Shown piece by piece: positions 1-9,250 of a DNA stretch of 64,000 bases. The first letter of the stretch is position 1, and each line of letters opens with the position of its first letter. Source of the stretch: Nitratireductor sp. (GTDB lineage: Bacteria > Pseudomonadota > Alphaproteobacteria > Rhizobiales > Rhizobiaceae); the NCBI GenBank assembly GCA_020637805.1, contig JACKJU010000006.1:66001-130000 (forward strand), read 5' to 3'. The position numbers and the translations under genes were made by a program. Below the pieces are notes generated by a model. The model was not told the DNA's origin, ran no database searches, and was given only the letters and a program-made list of their open reading frames with translations.

Positions 1-559
1 TGTCCGAATTCTGGTGATCGCCCCCTTCTTCGTGATGCCCACCGTTTCAGCGCTGGTCTGGAAGAACATGTTCATGAACCCGGTCAACGGTTTGCTGGCC
101 TACTTGTGGAAGTTCATGGGATTGCAGCCGATCGACTGGCTAAGCGAAATGCCGCTTTTCTCGATCATCGTGATCGTCAGTTGGCAATGGCTGCCGTTTG
201 CCACTCTCATTCTCCTGACCGCAATCCAGTCGCTCGACAGTGAACAGATCGAGGCTGCGGAGATGGATGGAGCAGGTTCGCTCAGCCGGTTTGTCTACAT
301 CATCATGCCGCATCTGGCCCGTGCGATCACGGTTGTGATCCTGATCCAGACGATCTTCCTGCTTTCGATTTTCGCCGAAATATTCGTGACGACCGGGGGC
401 GCGTTCGGCACCCGCACGCTCACTTATCTGATCTATCAGCGGATCATCGAGAGCCAGAACATTGGCCTGGGTTCAGCTGGCGGCATATTCGCAGTCATTC
501 TCGCCAACATACTTGCGATCTTCCTGATGCGGATCGTCGGCAAGAACCTCGACGCCTAG
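1..559 (+). CDS. smoF: Polyol ABC transporter permease, SmoF/MalF type (5' end outside window)
   Basis: Inner-membrane permease of a binding-protein-dependent sugar importer, probably for sorbitol/mannitol. About 185 C-terminal residues are visible and the reading frame is open to the left edge, so the N-terminus and the substrate-binding protein gene (smoE) are missing. It shows hydrophobic membrane segments and the EAA signature of ABC permeases (EAAEMDGAGSLSRFVYIIMP, around base 250-310), which docks onto the ATPase. It is followed 14 bases later by a second permease, then the ATPase and polyol dehydrogenases, which supports the polyol assignment. Family membership is clear; the exact substrate is inferred from the neighbours. 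Confidence 0.9.
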   Translation, partial: VRILVIAPFFVMPTVSALVWKNMFMNPVNGLLAYLWKFMGLQPIDWLSEMPLFSIIVIVSWQWLPFATLILLTAIQSLDSEQIEAAEMDGAGSLSRFVYIIMPHLARAITVVILIQTIFLLSIFAEIFVTTGGAFGTRTLTYLIYQRIIESQNIGLGSAGGIFAVILANILAIFLMRIVGKNLDA

Positions 560-573
560 GGGAGGAGAAGACC

Positions 574-1404
574 ATGGCTCGCGCAGTTTCCACCCGCAAG
601 AAGACGTTCTACACGATAGCCGCATGGGCAGTCGGACTCATCATCTTCTTTCCGATCCTGTGGATTTTCCTGACCAGCTTCAAGACCGAGGCAGAGGCGA
701 TTTCCGACCCGCCGTCCTTCCTGTTCTTCGACTGGACGACCGAGAACTACGGGGTCGTGCAGGAGCGCTCGAACTATGTCCGGTTCCTGTGGAACTCCGT
801 TATCCTGTCGCTCGGCTCCACTGTCATCGGCCTGATCGTCGCCGTTCCTGCGGCTTGGGCAATGGCCTTTGTGCCCGGCAAGCGGACCAAGGACGTATTG
901 ATGTGGATGCTCTCCACGAAAATGCTGCCTGCCGTTGGCGTTCTCTATCCGATCGTGCTGATCGCGCGCTATTTCGGCATCTATGACAGCTATCTGCTGC
1001 TGATAACGGTGCTGATGCTGATCAACCTGCCGATCATCGTGTGGATGCTCTACACCTACTTCAAGGAAATCCCGGTCGATATTCTGGAGGCAGCGCGCAT
1101 GGACGGGGCAACGCTGCGCGATGAAATCATCCACGTCCTGACGCCGATGGCGATCCCGGGAATTGCGTCCACGCTGCTGCTGAATGTCATCCTGGCATGG
1201 AACGAAGCGTTCTGGACGCTGAACCTGACGACCGTGAACGCAGCGCCACTTACCGCGTTCATTGCCAGCTATTCGAGCCCGGAGGGTCTCTTCTACGCCA
1301 AGCTCTCGGCTGCATCGACCATGGCAATTGCTCCCATCCTGATACTTGGCTGGTTCAGCCAGAAGCAGCTGGTGCGGGGTCTCACATTCGGTGCGGTCAA
1401 GTAG
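574..1404 (+). CDS. smoG: Polyol ABC transporter permease, SmoG/MalG type
   Basis: Second inner-membrane permease (276 residues) of the same importer. The N-terminus carries a membrane segment (WAVGLIIFFPILWIFLTSFK), several more follow, and there is an EAA loop (LEAARMDGATLRDEIIHVLTP, near residue 175) that contacts the ATPase. The start is supported by a strong GGGGAGGAG ribosome-binding site six bases upstream. The length is normal for the MalG branch. It sits between smoF and the ATPase gene in one operon. Confidence 0.93.
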   Translation: MARAVSTRKKTFYTIAAWAVGLIIFFPILWIFLTSFKTEAEAISDPPSFLFFDWTTENYGVVQERSNYVRFLWNSVILSLGSTVIGLIVAVPAAWAMAFVPGKRTKDVLMWMLSTKMLPAVGVLYPIVLIARYFGIYDSYLLLITVLMLINLPIIVWMLYTYFKEIPVDILEAARMDGATLRDEIIHVLTPMAIPGIASTLLLNVILAWNEAFWTLNLTTVNAAPLTAFIASYSSPEGLFYAKLSAASTMAIAPILILGWFSQKQLVRGLTFGAVK

Positions 1405-1474
1405 AGCCGTACGATCCAAAAGGCAGTCCGGCCACACCGGCCGGATCGCCAGCAATCAACAGGTGGAGGAAAAA

Positions 1475-2482
1475 ATGGGATCCATCACGCTCAGAAAAGT
1501 CAGCAAGAGCTTCGGCGCGACGCAGGTCATTCCGCCGCTCGACCTTGAAATCAATGACGGCGAATTCGTCGTGTTTGTCGGTCCTTCCGGCTGCGGAAAA
1601 TCGACCCTGCTGCGACTGATTGCGGGCCTGGAGGACGTATCGAGCGGCATGATCGAGATCGACGGTGCCGATGCGACACTCACGCCTCCCGCCAAGCGCG
1701 GTCTGGCGATGGTTTTCCAGTCCTATGCGCTCTATCCACACATGAGCGTGCGCAGGAACATAGCGTTTCCTCTCAAGATGGCCGGCGTCGATGCAAAGGT
1801 GGCCGAGGAGAAGGTGACGGCCGCAGCAAGCGTTCTGAACCTCACCGATTACCTGGAGCGCAAACCGGGCCAGCTCTCGGGCGGGCAGCGTCAGCGTGTC
1901 GCCATCGGGCGCGCAATCGTGCGCGAACCCAAGGCCTTCCTTTTTGACGAACCGCTCTCGAACCTGGATGCTGCGCTGCGCGTCAATATGCGGCTGGAGA
2001 TTTCCGAACTTCACCAGGACCTGGCGACTACCATGATCTACGTGACGCACGACCAGGTGGAAGCCATGACCATGGCTGACAAGATCGTGGTCCTGAGAGC
2101 CGGTTACATCGAGCAGGTCGGTTCGCCCCTCGAACTCTACAACAACCCGGCCAACCGGTTTGTCGCGGGTTTTATCGGTTCGCCGAAGATGAACTTCATC
2201 GAGGGGGAGAGCGCAGCAAGGCACAAGGCACATGCAATCGGGATCAGACCGGAGCATTGCGCCCTTTCGGCCGAAAAAGTTGCCGGTGCCTGGGAAGGGA
2301 CCGTCGAGGTAGCAGAACACCTTGGCTCGGATACGTTCTTCCACATCGAGACCGCAGACAAGGGCGTGCTCACGGTGCGTGCTATCGGCGAGTTCGGTTT
2401 GCGGCACGGCGACAAGTGCTGGATTACGCCGGACGAGAGCCGCATTCACCGGTTCGACGAAGACGGCAAGACCATCGGCTGA
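1475..2482 (+). CDS. smoK: Polyol ABC transporter ATP-binding protein, SmoK/MalK type
   Basis: ATPase subunit (335 residues) that energises the polyol importer at the cytoplasmic face. Walker A is GPSGCGKST (about residues 36-44), the signature is LSGGQRQR (about 134-141) and Walker B is FLFDEPLSNLD (about 153-163), followed by the switch histidine in YVTHD. The C-terminal 100 residues form the TOBE-type regulatory domain of MalK-like proteins. The frame is open upstream to 1346, but ATG 1475 has the GGAGG site at 1465-1469 and matches the usual N-terminus. Confidence 0.95.
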   Translation: MGSITLRKVSKSFGATQVIPPLDLEINDGEFVVFVGPSGCGKSTLLRLIAGLEDVSSGMIEIDGADATLTPPAKRGLAMVFQSYALYPHMSVRRNIAFPLKMAGVDAKVAEEKVTAAASVLNLTDYLERKPGQLSGGQRQRVAIGRAIVREPKAFLFDEPLSNLDAALRVNMRLEISELHQDLATTMIYVTHDQVEAMTMADKIVVLRAGYIEQVGSPLELYNNPANRFVAGFIGSPKMNFIEGESAARHKAHAIGIRPEHCALSAEKVAGAWEGTVEVAEHLGSDTFFHIETADKGVLTVRAIGEFGLRHGDKCWITPDESRIHRFDEDGKTIG

Positions 2483-2500
2483 ACGGAGCAGTTGAACAGA

Positions 2501-3274
2501 ATGCCTAGGCTTGATGGCAAAACTGCTGTGATCACGGGCGCCGCACGCGGTATCGGGCGTGCGTTTGCCGAAGCCTATGTGCGCGAAGGCGCACGCGTGG
2601 CAATCGCCGACGTCGATATCGAGCGTGCCAAAAACAGCGCGCGAGAGATCGGGGATGGTGCAATCGCCGTCAAGATGGACGTTACGCGGCAGGAAAGCAT
2701 CGATGCAGCGGTTGCCGAAACAGTGAGCCGGTTGGGCGGTATCGATATCCTGATCAACAATGCGGCGATCTTCACCGCTGCTCCGATCGTCGAGATAGAG
2801 CGCGCCGACTACGAGCGCGTTTTCTCGATCAACGTGGCGGGTACACTGTTCACCATGCAGGCGGTGGCACGCCACATGATCGAGCGCGGCAAGGGTGGCA
2901 AGATCATCAACATGGCAAGCCAGGCGGGACGCAGGGGCGAACCATTGGTGGCTGTCTACTGTGCCACGAAGGCGGCGGTGATTTCGCTGACCCAGTCGGC
3001 CGGGCTCAACCTGATCCGGCACGGTATCAACGTCAATGCAATTGCGCCCGGTGTCGTCGATGGCGAGCACTGGGAAGGGGTAGATGCATTCTTTGCCAAA
3101 TACGAGAACAAGAAGCCGGGCCAGAAGAAAAGGGAGGTCGGGGAAGCTGTTCCGTTTGGCCGGATGGGGACCGCAGACGATCTCACGGGCATGGCCGTTT
3201 TCCTTGCTTCGCAGGAAGCCGACTACATTGTGGCTCAGACCTACAACGTGGATGGCGGCCAGTGGATGAGTTGA
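2501..3274 (+). CDS. smoS: Sorbitol (L-iditol 2-)dehydrogenase, SDR family
   Basis: Cytoplasmic NAD-dependent short-chain dehydrogenase, probably oxidising D-sorbitol to D-fructose. The 257 residues show the coenzyme motif TGAARGIG (about 12-19), NNAA (86-89), and the catalytic set N111, S140, Y153 and K157 (YxxxK). The N-terminus MPRLDGKTAVITGAARGIG resembles rhizobial and Rhodobacter SmoS. An in-frame TTG lies at 2492, but ATG 2501 fits the GGAG at 2485-2488 better. The substrate is inferred from the smoFGK and mtlK neighbours; another polyol is possible. Confidence 0.85.
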   Translation: MPRLDGKTAVITGAARGIGRAFAEAYVREGARVAIADVDIERAKNSAREIGDGAIAVKMDVTRQESIDAAVAETVSRLGGIDILINNAAIFTAAPIVEIERADYERVFSINVAGTLFTMQAVARHMIERGKGGKIINMASQAGRRGEPLVAVYCATKAAVISLTQSAGLNLIRHGINVNAIAPGVVDGEHWEGVDAFFAKYENKKPGQKKREVGEAVPFGRMGTADDLTGMAVFLASQEADYIVAQTYNVDGGQWMS

Positions 3275-3281
3275 GGAGACA

Positions 3282-4757
3282 ATGATGGCTGTTCCGCTAA
3301 GTCTTGCCAATCTGGAGACCATTTCCGCAAGGGCGGGCGTCCCCGGCTATGCGCGATCGGACCTTTCACGCGGCATCCTTCATTTCGGTGTCGGAAATTT
3401 CCATCGCGCGCATCAGGCTGTCTATCTCGACAGGCTGTTTGAAAAGGGCTTGGGGCAGGACTGGGCGCTGGTCGGCGCGGGCGTAATGCAAGGGGACAAG
3501 CGCGCTCGCGACGTACTGGCGGCCCAGGACTGGTTGACGACAGTGGTCGAGCAGGAAGCGGATTACAGCCGCGCTCATGTAACCGGCTCGATGATCGACT
3601 ACATCGAACCGGGAAACGGCGAGGCAATCCTCGAAGCCCTTGCCGACCCTGCGATCCGGATTGTCTCGCTGACCATTACCGAAGGGGGCTATTTCCTGGA
3701 TGCGGACGACAATTTCGATCCGAAACATCCTGCGATGGCTGCTGACGCGGCAAATCCGCAAGATCCCAAAACGGTATTCGGGTTGATCATTGCCGGGCTT
3801 CGCAGGCGCCAGGAAAAGGGCTTGCCACCCTTTACCGTGATGTGCTGCGACAACATTCCCCACAATGGCAAGGTAACCCGCAACACGCTTTGCGGTCTGA
3901 CTGAACTTTCAGATCCCGGCATGGCGCGATGGATTCGTGACAACGTTTCCTTTCCCAATGGCATGGTCGACCGGATCACGCCGGCGACCTCGGATCGCGA
4001 GCGCAAGATCTGTTCGGACGAATACGGAATCGAGGACGGCTGGCCGGTATTCTGCGAAGGCTTCAAGCAATGGGTTCTGGAAGATGATTTCCCGCAAGGG
4101 CGCCCGCCGCTTGAGGAGGTTGGTGTCCAGTTCGTCGATGATGTCACGCCGTTCGAGTTGATGAAGTTGCGCATACTCAATGCCGGGCATGCTGTCATTG
4201 CCTATCCCGCCGGATTGCTCGACGTGCATTTCGTTCACGAAGCAATGGAACATCCCCTGGTCTCGGCGTTTCTGGACAAGATAGAGAAGGATGAAATCGT
4301 ACCTTCCGTTCCTCCGGTTCCCGATACCGACACTGGCGAGTACTACAAGCTGATCGTGCGCCGGTTTTCGAACCCCAAGATTGGCGATACCGTCCGCAGG
4401 CTTTGTCTCGACGGGTCAAACAGGCAGCCGAAGTTCATCATTCCCGTCATTACCGACAATCTTCTTGCAGGAAGGCCGGTAAACGGACTTGCGCTGGAAT
4501 CGGCACTTTGGTGCCGATACTGCTTCGGCGAAACAGACAGCGGCAGGGTGATAGAGCCCAACGACCCCAATTGGGACAGGTTGCAGGAGCGCGCAGTCAG
4601 GGCGAAAACCAATCCGGGGGAATGGCTTGCGATGAGGGAAGTCTATGGAGAATCTGCGTCCAATCCCGAGTTTGCGTCGCGCTTTTCCCACTGGTTGAAC
4701 ATGTTGTGGCGAGATGGCACGCAGTCCACTCTTGAAGCCTATCTCAAGGGCCTATAA
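3282..4757 (+). CDS. mtlK: Mannitol 2-dehydrogenase (polyol-specific long-chain dehydrogenase)
   Basis: NAD-dependent oxidation of D-mannitol (and often D-arabinitol or sorbitol) to the ketose in the cytoplasm. It has 491 residues, the normal length. The coenzyme-binding N-terminus contains GVGNFHRAHQA. The catalytic residues characterised in the Pseudomonas fluorescens enzyme all appear at the same numbers: N191 (in CCDNIPHNG), K295, N300 and H303 (in KLRILNAGHA). It follows smoS by seven bases and precedes a HAD phosphatase, as in rhizobial polyol operons. Confidence 0.93.
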   Translation: MMAVPLSLANLETISARAGVPGYARSDLSRGILHFGVGNFHRAHQAVYLDRLFEKGLGQDWALVGAGVMQGDKRARDVLAAQDWLTTVVEQEADYSRAHVTGSMIDYIEPGNGEAILEALADPAIRIVSLTITEGGYFLDADDNFDPKHPAMAADAANPQDPKTVFGLIIAGLRRRQEKGLPPFTVMCCDNIPHNGKVTRNTLCGLTELSDPGMARWIRDNVSFPNGMVDRITPATSDRERKICSDEYGIEDGWPVFCEGFKQWVLEDDFPQGRPPLEEVGVQFVDDVTPFELMKLRILNAGHAVIAYPAGLLDVHFVHEAMEHPLVSAFLDKIEKDEIVPSVPPVPDTDTGEYYKLIVRRFSNPKIGDTVRRLCLDGSNRQPKFIIPVITDNLLAGRPVNGLALESALWCRYCFGETDSGRVIEPNDPNWDRLQERAVRAKTNPGEWLAMREVYGESASNPEFASRFSHWLNMLWRDGTQSTLEAYLKGL

Positions 4758-4768
4758 CGATTTGCCGG

Positions 4769-5416
4769 ATGAGCGGCATAGGGAATCAGATCAGGGCGGT
4801 CCTGTGGGACATGGACGGCACGCTGGTAGACAGCGAGCCGTTGCATGAGCTTTCGTTTGTTCATGCCTTTGCCGACTGTGGGATAGACGTACCGGACGGC
4901 TTCCATTCTGCCGTTGTCGGACGAGCCGAAGCAGAGAACTACGAGTGGATCCGCCAGAGAACCGGTCTCAGGCTGGGCTATGACGAGTGGCGAAAATTAC
5001 GTTACCGCCACTACCTGAAGCTGATTGGCGATTTGCAGCCGGTCAAGGAAAGTTTCCGTCTCTGGCGTTCCAACGAACAGCGCGGCATTGTGCAGGCAAT
5101 CGTTTCCAATTCCGACCGCATGCTCATGGACGCGAACCTTGCTGCAACAGGCCTTGCGCGTCCCGGCATGGTGACGGTGACGCGCAACGATGTCGTGAAG
5201 GGAAAGCCGGATCCGGAGCCTTATCTCAGGGCTGCCATGCTGCTGGATATTCCGCCGCAGGAAATTGCCGTGGTGGAAGACAGCTCCTCCGGCGTCAGGG
5301 CAGGGGTCGGCGCGGGAATGGCAACCTACTACCTGCCCGTATTGCTCGACAATCCATGCGCAGAGGCGCGCCCATTTGCGGAGCTCGTGTCACTTCTTGG
5401 AGAGGTGGAAGCCTGA
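4769..5416 (+). CDS. HAD-superfamily phosphatase (beta-phosphoglucomutase/GS1-like)
   Basis: Cytoplasmic hydrolase of 215 residues, probably acting on a sugar phosphate. HAD motif I is WDMDGTLVDSE (about residues 14-24) with the nucleophilic and acid aspartates. Motif II is VSNSD, motif III is KGKPDPEPY, and motif IV is VVEDSSSGVRAG. The helical cap lies between motifs I and II, as in subfamily I. It is the last gene of the polyol operon, 11 bases after mtlK. The physiological substrate cannot be read from the sequence. Confidence 0.85.
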   Translation: MSGIGNQIRAVLWDMDGTLVDSEPLHELSFVHAFADCGIDVPDGFHSAVVGRAEAENYEWIRQRTGLRLGYDEWRKLRYRHYLKLIGDLQPVKESFRLWRSNEQRGIVQAIVSNSDRMLMDANLAATGLARPGMVTVTRNDVVKGKPDPEPYLRAAMLLDIPPQEIAVVEDSSSGVRAGVGAGMATYYLPVLLDNPCAEARPFAELVSLLGEVEA

Positions 5417-5466
5417 TTGTGCAACTGCACCGTTCGCGGGCATGAAGCCGGTAGGGGCCAGCAGGG

Positions 5467-6384
5467 TCACGCGGATTTCATGAATTCCAGCACTTCCGGC
5501 AGCGAAGGGATCGAATCGGCAGCGCCATGGCGGGTGGTTGACAATGCGGCCGCCGCCGCAGCGAAGTCGAGCGCAGCATCGATATCCTTTCCGGCAGCAA
5601 GTGAGGCTGCGAGCGCTCCGTTGAAGCAATCACCCGCCGCCACGGTATCAATGGCCTCGACCCGATAGGCTGGCACGGTTCCCGAATGGCCGTCCGAGGT
5701 GGCAAATACTAGGCCACGTTCACCCAGCTTGACGATGGCGATGCCACAACCTTGTGCGACGATCCGTTCGGCGGCCTCGAGTGCGCTTGCGGTATCTGAC
5801 GGATACAAGCCTGATATGGCCTCCGTTTCGCGCTCGTTTGGGGTGACGATGTCGGCAAGCGCGATGAGACCGGAGATGTCCCGTTCAGGAACCGGGGCAG
5901 GATCCAGAATGACCATGCACCCGGCTGCCCTCGCATCTGCCATGGCACTTGCGACCGCCTCGATCGGGGTTTCAAGCTGGAACAGCGCTACCTTCGCGCT
6001 GGCAAACACGGATTGGCCCGGACCCGCATCGGGCCAGCACATGTTTGCACCGGCGATCACGGTAATGCTGTTCTGCGAAGCCGCATCGACATGAATGAGC
6101 GCAAGGCCTGTATCGTGATCCGGCATCCGGATTACACTACCGGTCCCAAGACCGTGCCCTTCAAGCATCTCAAGTGCCTGTGTGCCGAAGGTGTCGGAAC
6201 CAATGGCAGCGCTCAGACGCACCTCGCCCTGGTAAAGCCGCTGCGCGGCCACTGCCTGATTTGCGCCCTTTCCACCGAGGCTGACCGAGTGGCCGAGGGC
6301 ATGGCAGGTTTCTCCCGGTGCCGGGAGATGCGAAACGCGGGCAACGATATCCATGTTGACCGAACCGAATACCGCAATTGTCAT
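5467..6384 (-). CDS. rbsK: Ribokinase-family (PfkB) sugar kinase
   Basis: ATP-dependent carbohydrate kinase of 305 residues. The N-terminus (MTIAVFGSVNMDIVARV) and the GGKGANQAVAA motif are typical of ribokinase. The C-terminal PfkB signature DTVAAGDCFNGAL carries the catalytic aspartate and anion hole. It is the last gene of a TRAP-aldolase-kinase operon and overlaps the aldolase stop codon by four bases (ATGA), so the two are probably co-translated. In this setting the substrate may be a keto-deoxy sugar acid or other pathway intermediate rather than ribose; the symbol marks the closest family only. Confidence 0.85.
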   Translation of the reverse strand: MTIAVFGSVNMDIVARVSHLPAPGETCHALGHSVSLGGKGANQAVAAQRLYQGEVRLSAAIGSDTFGTQALEMLEGHGLGTGSVIRMPDHDTGLALIHVDAASQNSITVIAGANMCWPDAGPGQSVFASAKVALFQLETPIEAVASAMADARAAGCMVILDPAPVPERDISGLIALADIVTPNERETEAISGLYPSDTASALEAAERIVAQGCGIAIVKLGERGLVFATSDGHSGTVPAYRVEAIDTVAAGDCFNGALAASLAAGKDIDAALDFAAAAAALSTTRHGAADSIPSLPEVLEFMKSA

Positions 6385-7322
6385 GCTGCAGCATCCATCT
6401 TGCCGATACGCTCGCGAAAGCGGCCGGCTTCTGCTGCGATGTGATCGAGAACCACATCGATTGCCCAGTGGCGTTCCGGAAGATCGTAGGAAACCACACG
6501 TGAATGCTCGCAGGCGAATGTGCCAATGCGCTTGTGGAACCGTTTTGCAAGCTTGGGATAGCCGAAAGCCTCACTCATTGCTGACAAGACAAGGAAGTTG
6601 TCCAGGTCGCGCGCAAGGGCCGGATTGGCCGAGCCGTGATCGTAGAGCCAGCGGTACAGGTCGGGGTGGAAGTTGTTCATCACGCCGGAGAACCCCCGCC
6701 CGCCGGCCTGCATGACCGGCCAGGCGATCGCGGCATTGGCATTGTTGATCGTGAGCGGTGTGCCTTTCGTGAGTTCAAGACGCCTTTTGACGGTGTCGAG
6801 ATCACAGGATACGTCCTTGAGAACAACGAAACGCCCACTGTCGGCACACCACTTCATTTCGTCGTCGGTCAGCAGACGCCTGTAAGGTGCCGGGCATTCA
6901 TAGAACCCAAGCGGCATGTCGGAGGGCAGGGCGGAGATCAGGTCCTTCAACCGCGCAAGCAGTGTACCGTCCGTGTCGTCAGCACGTGCGAGACGGTTGG
7001 TCACCAGGATCGTCGCATCGATGCCGGTTTCGGCGATGGCCTTCATCTCGGCTTTCTGTTCTTCAGCGGAATCCGAAATATGGCCGGAGGCAATGACAGG
7101 AACGGCACCGTTGACACGCTCCATGGTGAAGCGCGCAAGACTGCATCTTTCCTCAAGCGACAGGAATTGCATTTCCGAGGATTGGCAGACGGCGAAAAGG
7201 CCACTGGCACGGTTCGCAAGGTACCAGTCGATAAGCCTGGCATATCCGTCCCAGTCGATCCTGTTCTGCGCATCGAAGGGGGTAATGACGACTGGATAAA
7301 TTCCGGAGAAATCGTGACTCAT
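6381..7322 (-). CDS. DHDPS/N-acetylneuraminate-lyase family aldolase, substrate unknown
   Basis: TIM-barrel class I aldolase of the DapA/NanA/KDG-aldolase superfamily, 313 residues. The N-terminus (FSGIYPVVITPFD) is typical, the Schiff-base lysine lies in VVLKDVSCD, and the tyrosine lies in FYECPAPYRR, where DapA has YNxP. The usual substrate-binding GTTGE loop is replaced by CQSSEMQFLSLEER, so it is unlikely to be lysine-pathway DapA. The start is set at ATG 7322; the frame extends 12 codons further into dctM. It lies between TRAP transporter genes and a sugar kinase, which suggests carbon-source catabolism. Confidence 0.82.
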   Translation of the reverse strand: MSHDFSGIYPVVITPFDAQNRIDWDGYARLIDWYLANRASGLFAVCQSSEMQFLSLEERCSLARFTMERVNGAVPVIASGHISDSAEEQKAEMKAIAETGIDATILVTNRLARADDTDGTLLARLKDLISALPSDMPLGFYECPAPYRRLLTDDEMKWCADSGRFVVLKDVSCDLDTVKRRLELTKGTPLTINNANAAIAWPVMQAGGRGFSGVMNNFHPDLYRWLYDHGSANPALARDLDNFLVLSAMSEAFGYPKLAKRFHKRIGTFACEHSRVVSYDLPERHWAIDVVLDHIAAEAGRFRERIGKMDAAA

Positions 7323-7347
7323 TTTGGTTCCCGTGAATGGCAAGGCG

Positions 7348-8643
7348 TCAGCCCGCATAGCCCATCGTTCGCGGCAGCCACAAAGTGATGCCTGGAAACA
7401 GGATCAGCAGCATCAGCGCGAAAATCAGGACTGCCAGAAACAGCCAGATCTCGCGGATGATTTCGCTAAGCGGAATGCGCGTCACCGCGTTGATGACAAA
7501 AAGCAGAATTCCATAGGGGGGCGTGATCAGCCCGATCATGCAGTTGACGATCGCAACCACGCCAAAGTGAACCAGGTCGATCCCGAGATCCCTGCAGCTT
7601 GGCAGGAATAGCGGGATGATGACCAGGATGATGGTAGAGGCATCGAGTATGCAGCCCAGAACCAGGATCAGCAGGTTGACGCCAAGCAGGAAGACGAGGG
7701 GGCTGATATCCAGGCCGACAAGCGCTTCTGCAACACGCCCTGGAATGTTCTCGGAGGCAACGATGTAATTGAGGATCAGCGCGCCGCCGATGACCAGGCC
7801 GATGGAGGCGGAGGAGCGGGCACTTGAAACGAGAATTTCGTAGAAACCGCGAAGGCTGAGCGAGCGGTAGAATACGGCGGCCAGAACAAGTGCGTAGAAG
7901 GCCGCGACGGCGGCCGCTTCGGTCGGGGTCGTGACGCCGCCATAGATGCCATAGAGCAGGATCGCGGGCATCATCAGCGCAGGGAAGGCGCGTATCGTGA
8001 CTTGCGGTATTTCGCTCAGCGGGATCGGTTCCTCGGTTCCAAAGCCACGCCTGTGCGAAAGCCAGAAGTTCATCGCCATCAGCACCACACCCATGAGAAG
8101 GCCGGGCAGAATGCCACCCAGGAAGAGGTAGCCAATGGAGGTGTTGGAGACCAGCGCGTAGAGCACCATCGGGATCGAGGGGGGAATGATCGGGCCGATG
8201 GTGGCCGAGGCGGCGGTGATTGCCGCTGCATATCCGCGGGTGTAGTGGCCGGACTTGATCATCATGTCGATGACGATCTTGCCGACACCAGCGGCATCAG
8301 CCACGGCAGACCCGGACATGCCAGAGAAGACCAGTGAAGCGACCACGTTTACATGGCCAAGGCCACCCTTGAAGCGGCCTACAAGCGCCACGCAGAAGCG
8401 CAGAAGCCGGTCGGAGACCGTGCCTGCGTTCATGATGTTTGCGGCGACGATGAACAGCGGGACGGCTAGCAGGATGAAACTCTGGTAAAGCCCGTCCATA
8501 AGCACCTTGCCGGCTACCCCGATGCTCTGTCCGGCGGCAATGAGATAGACGAATGCGCTGACAATGATCGCATAGGCGATGGGGGCACCCATGCCGGCAA
8601 TCAGGAAAAGAGTAGCGATGCAGAGGAAAAATTCGAAGGTCAT
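7348..8643 (-). CDS. dctM: TRAP transporter large permease (DctM family)
   Basis: Integral membrane protein of 431 residues, hydrophobic throughout, forming the 12-helix translocation channel of a tripartite, ion-driven importer. Typical DctM stretches are visible (FSGMSGSAVADAAGVG and AASATIGPIIPPSIPMVLYAL). Its start overlaps the stop of the small permease gene by four bases, so the two are co-translated. The substrate is set by the DctP protein and is unknown; the downstream aldolase and kinase suggest a sugar acid or similar compound. Confidence 0.93.
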   Translation of the reverse strand: MTFEFFLCIATLFLIAGMGAPIAYAIIVSAFVYLIAAGQSIGVAGKVLMDGLYQSFILLAVPLFIVAANIMNAGTVSDRLLRFCVALVGRFKGGLGHVNVVASLVFSGMSGSAVADAAGVGKIVIDMMIKSGHYTRGYAAAITAASATIGPIIPPSIPMVLYALVSNTSIGYLFLGGILPGLLMGVVLMAMNFWLSHRRGFGTEEPIPLSEIPQVTIRAFPALMMPAILLYGIYGGVTTPTEAAAVAAFYALVLAAVFYRSLSLRGFYEILVSSARSSASIGLVIGGALILNYIVASENIPGRVAEALVGLDISPLVFLLGVNLLILVLGCILDASTIILVIIPLFLPSCRDLGIDLVHFGVVAIVNCMIGLITPPYGILLFVINAVTRIPLSEIIREIWLFLAVLIFALMLLILFPGITLWLPRTMGYAG

Positions 8644-9227
8644 CCGCCGTTCCGTTCAGCGGGGTCGTTCACAGTCTCGCCTGGGTGATCGGCCAGCGGA
8701 TCGCCGCCCAGGTTGAAGGCAGCCTGGCCAGCCGACCACAGTGCGCGAAAGCCCACGGCGATGAGAAAGATTATGTAGATGATGTAGACATCGCGCATGC
8801 GTATCCAGTCTCCGAGGAGATCGCCAAGCGTGGCTGTCTGCTTGAGACGCAGGATGGCAAAGCGGCTCCATGTGGGTTCGATCGAAGTCAGCAGTGCGAT
8901 GCCGATGACGAGGCCGGTGACCGTGAGGAATACCCTCTGGGTCTTTCTCGGGACGGCCAGAAGCAGGATGTCGAAAGTCACGTGATCCTGGCGTCGCACC
9001 ACGAAGGCGCAACCCCAGAAGATCAGCCAGACCCACAGGGCAAGGCAGAATTCGAGTGTCCAGCCATACCGGTTGGGATCGAGAAAGGGGAATGTCTCCG
9101 CGATGCCCTCAATGCGGGCGCCGTAGCGGATGGCGACCTGAATAATGAAGGTCGCGAACATCAGAAACATGAAGAAGGCGGCCACCGCTTCCGCCAGATG
9201 GCGGGCGAGCCTGATAATGCCGGTCAT
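8640..9227 (-). CDS. dctQ: TRAP transporter small permease (DctQ family)
   Basis: Small membrane subunit of 195 residues that partners DctM. Four hydrophobic segments are visible, together with the DctQ-like stretch WLIFWGCAFVVRRQDHVTFDIL. It follows dctP after a 63-base gap holding a strong hairpin and overlaps dctM by four bases. Length and gene order (P-Q-M) are standard for the family. Confidence 0.9.
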   Translation of the reverse strand: MTGIIRLARHLAEAVAAFFMFLMFATFIIQVAIRYGARIEGIAETFPFLDPNRYGWTLEFCLALWVWLIFWGCAFVVRRQDHVTFDILLLAVPRKTQRVFLTVTGLVIGIALLTSIEPTWSRFAILRLKQTATLGDLLGDWIRMRDVYIIYIIFLIAVGFRALWSAGQAAFNLGGDPLADHPGETVNDPAERNGG

Positions 9228-9250
9228 GGCAAGCGCTCTCCCCTCAAATC

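Noticed and set aside
556..1455. 299-codon open frame on the minus strand across smoG
   Set aside because: It lies antisense to a clear permease gene, has no ribosome-binding site, and its Arg/Gln/His-rich product resembles a GC-rich shadow frame.
1397..3322. 641-codon minus-strand open frame across smoK and smoS
   Set aside because: It is antisense to two genes with complete catalytic motifs; its product has no recognisable domain.
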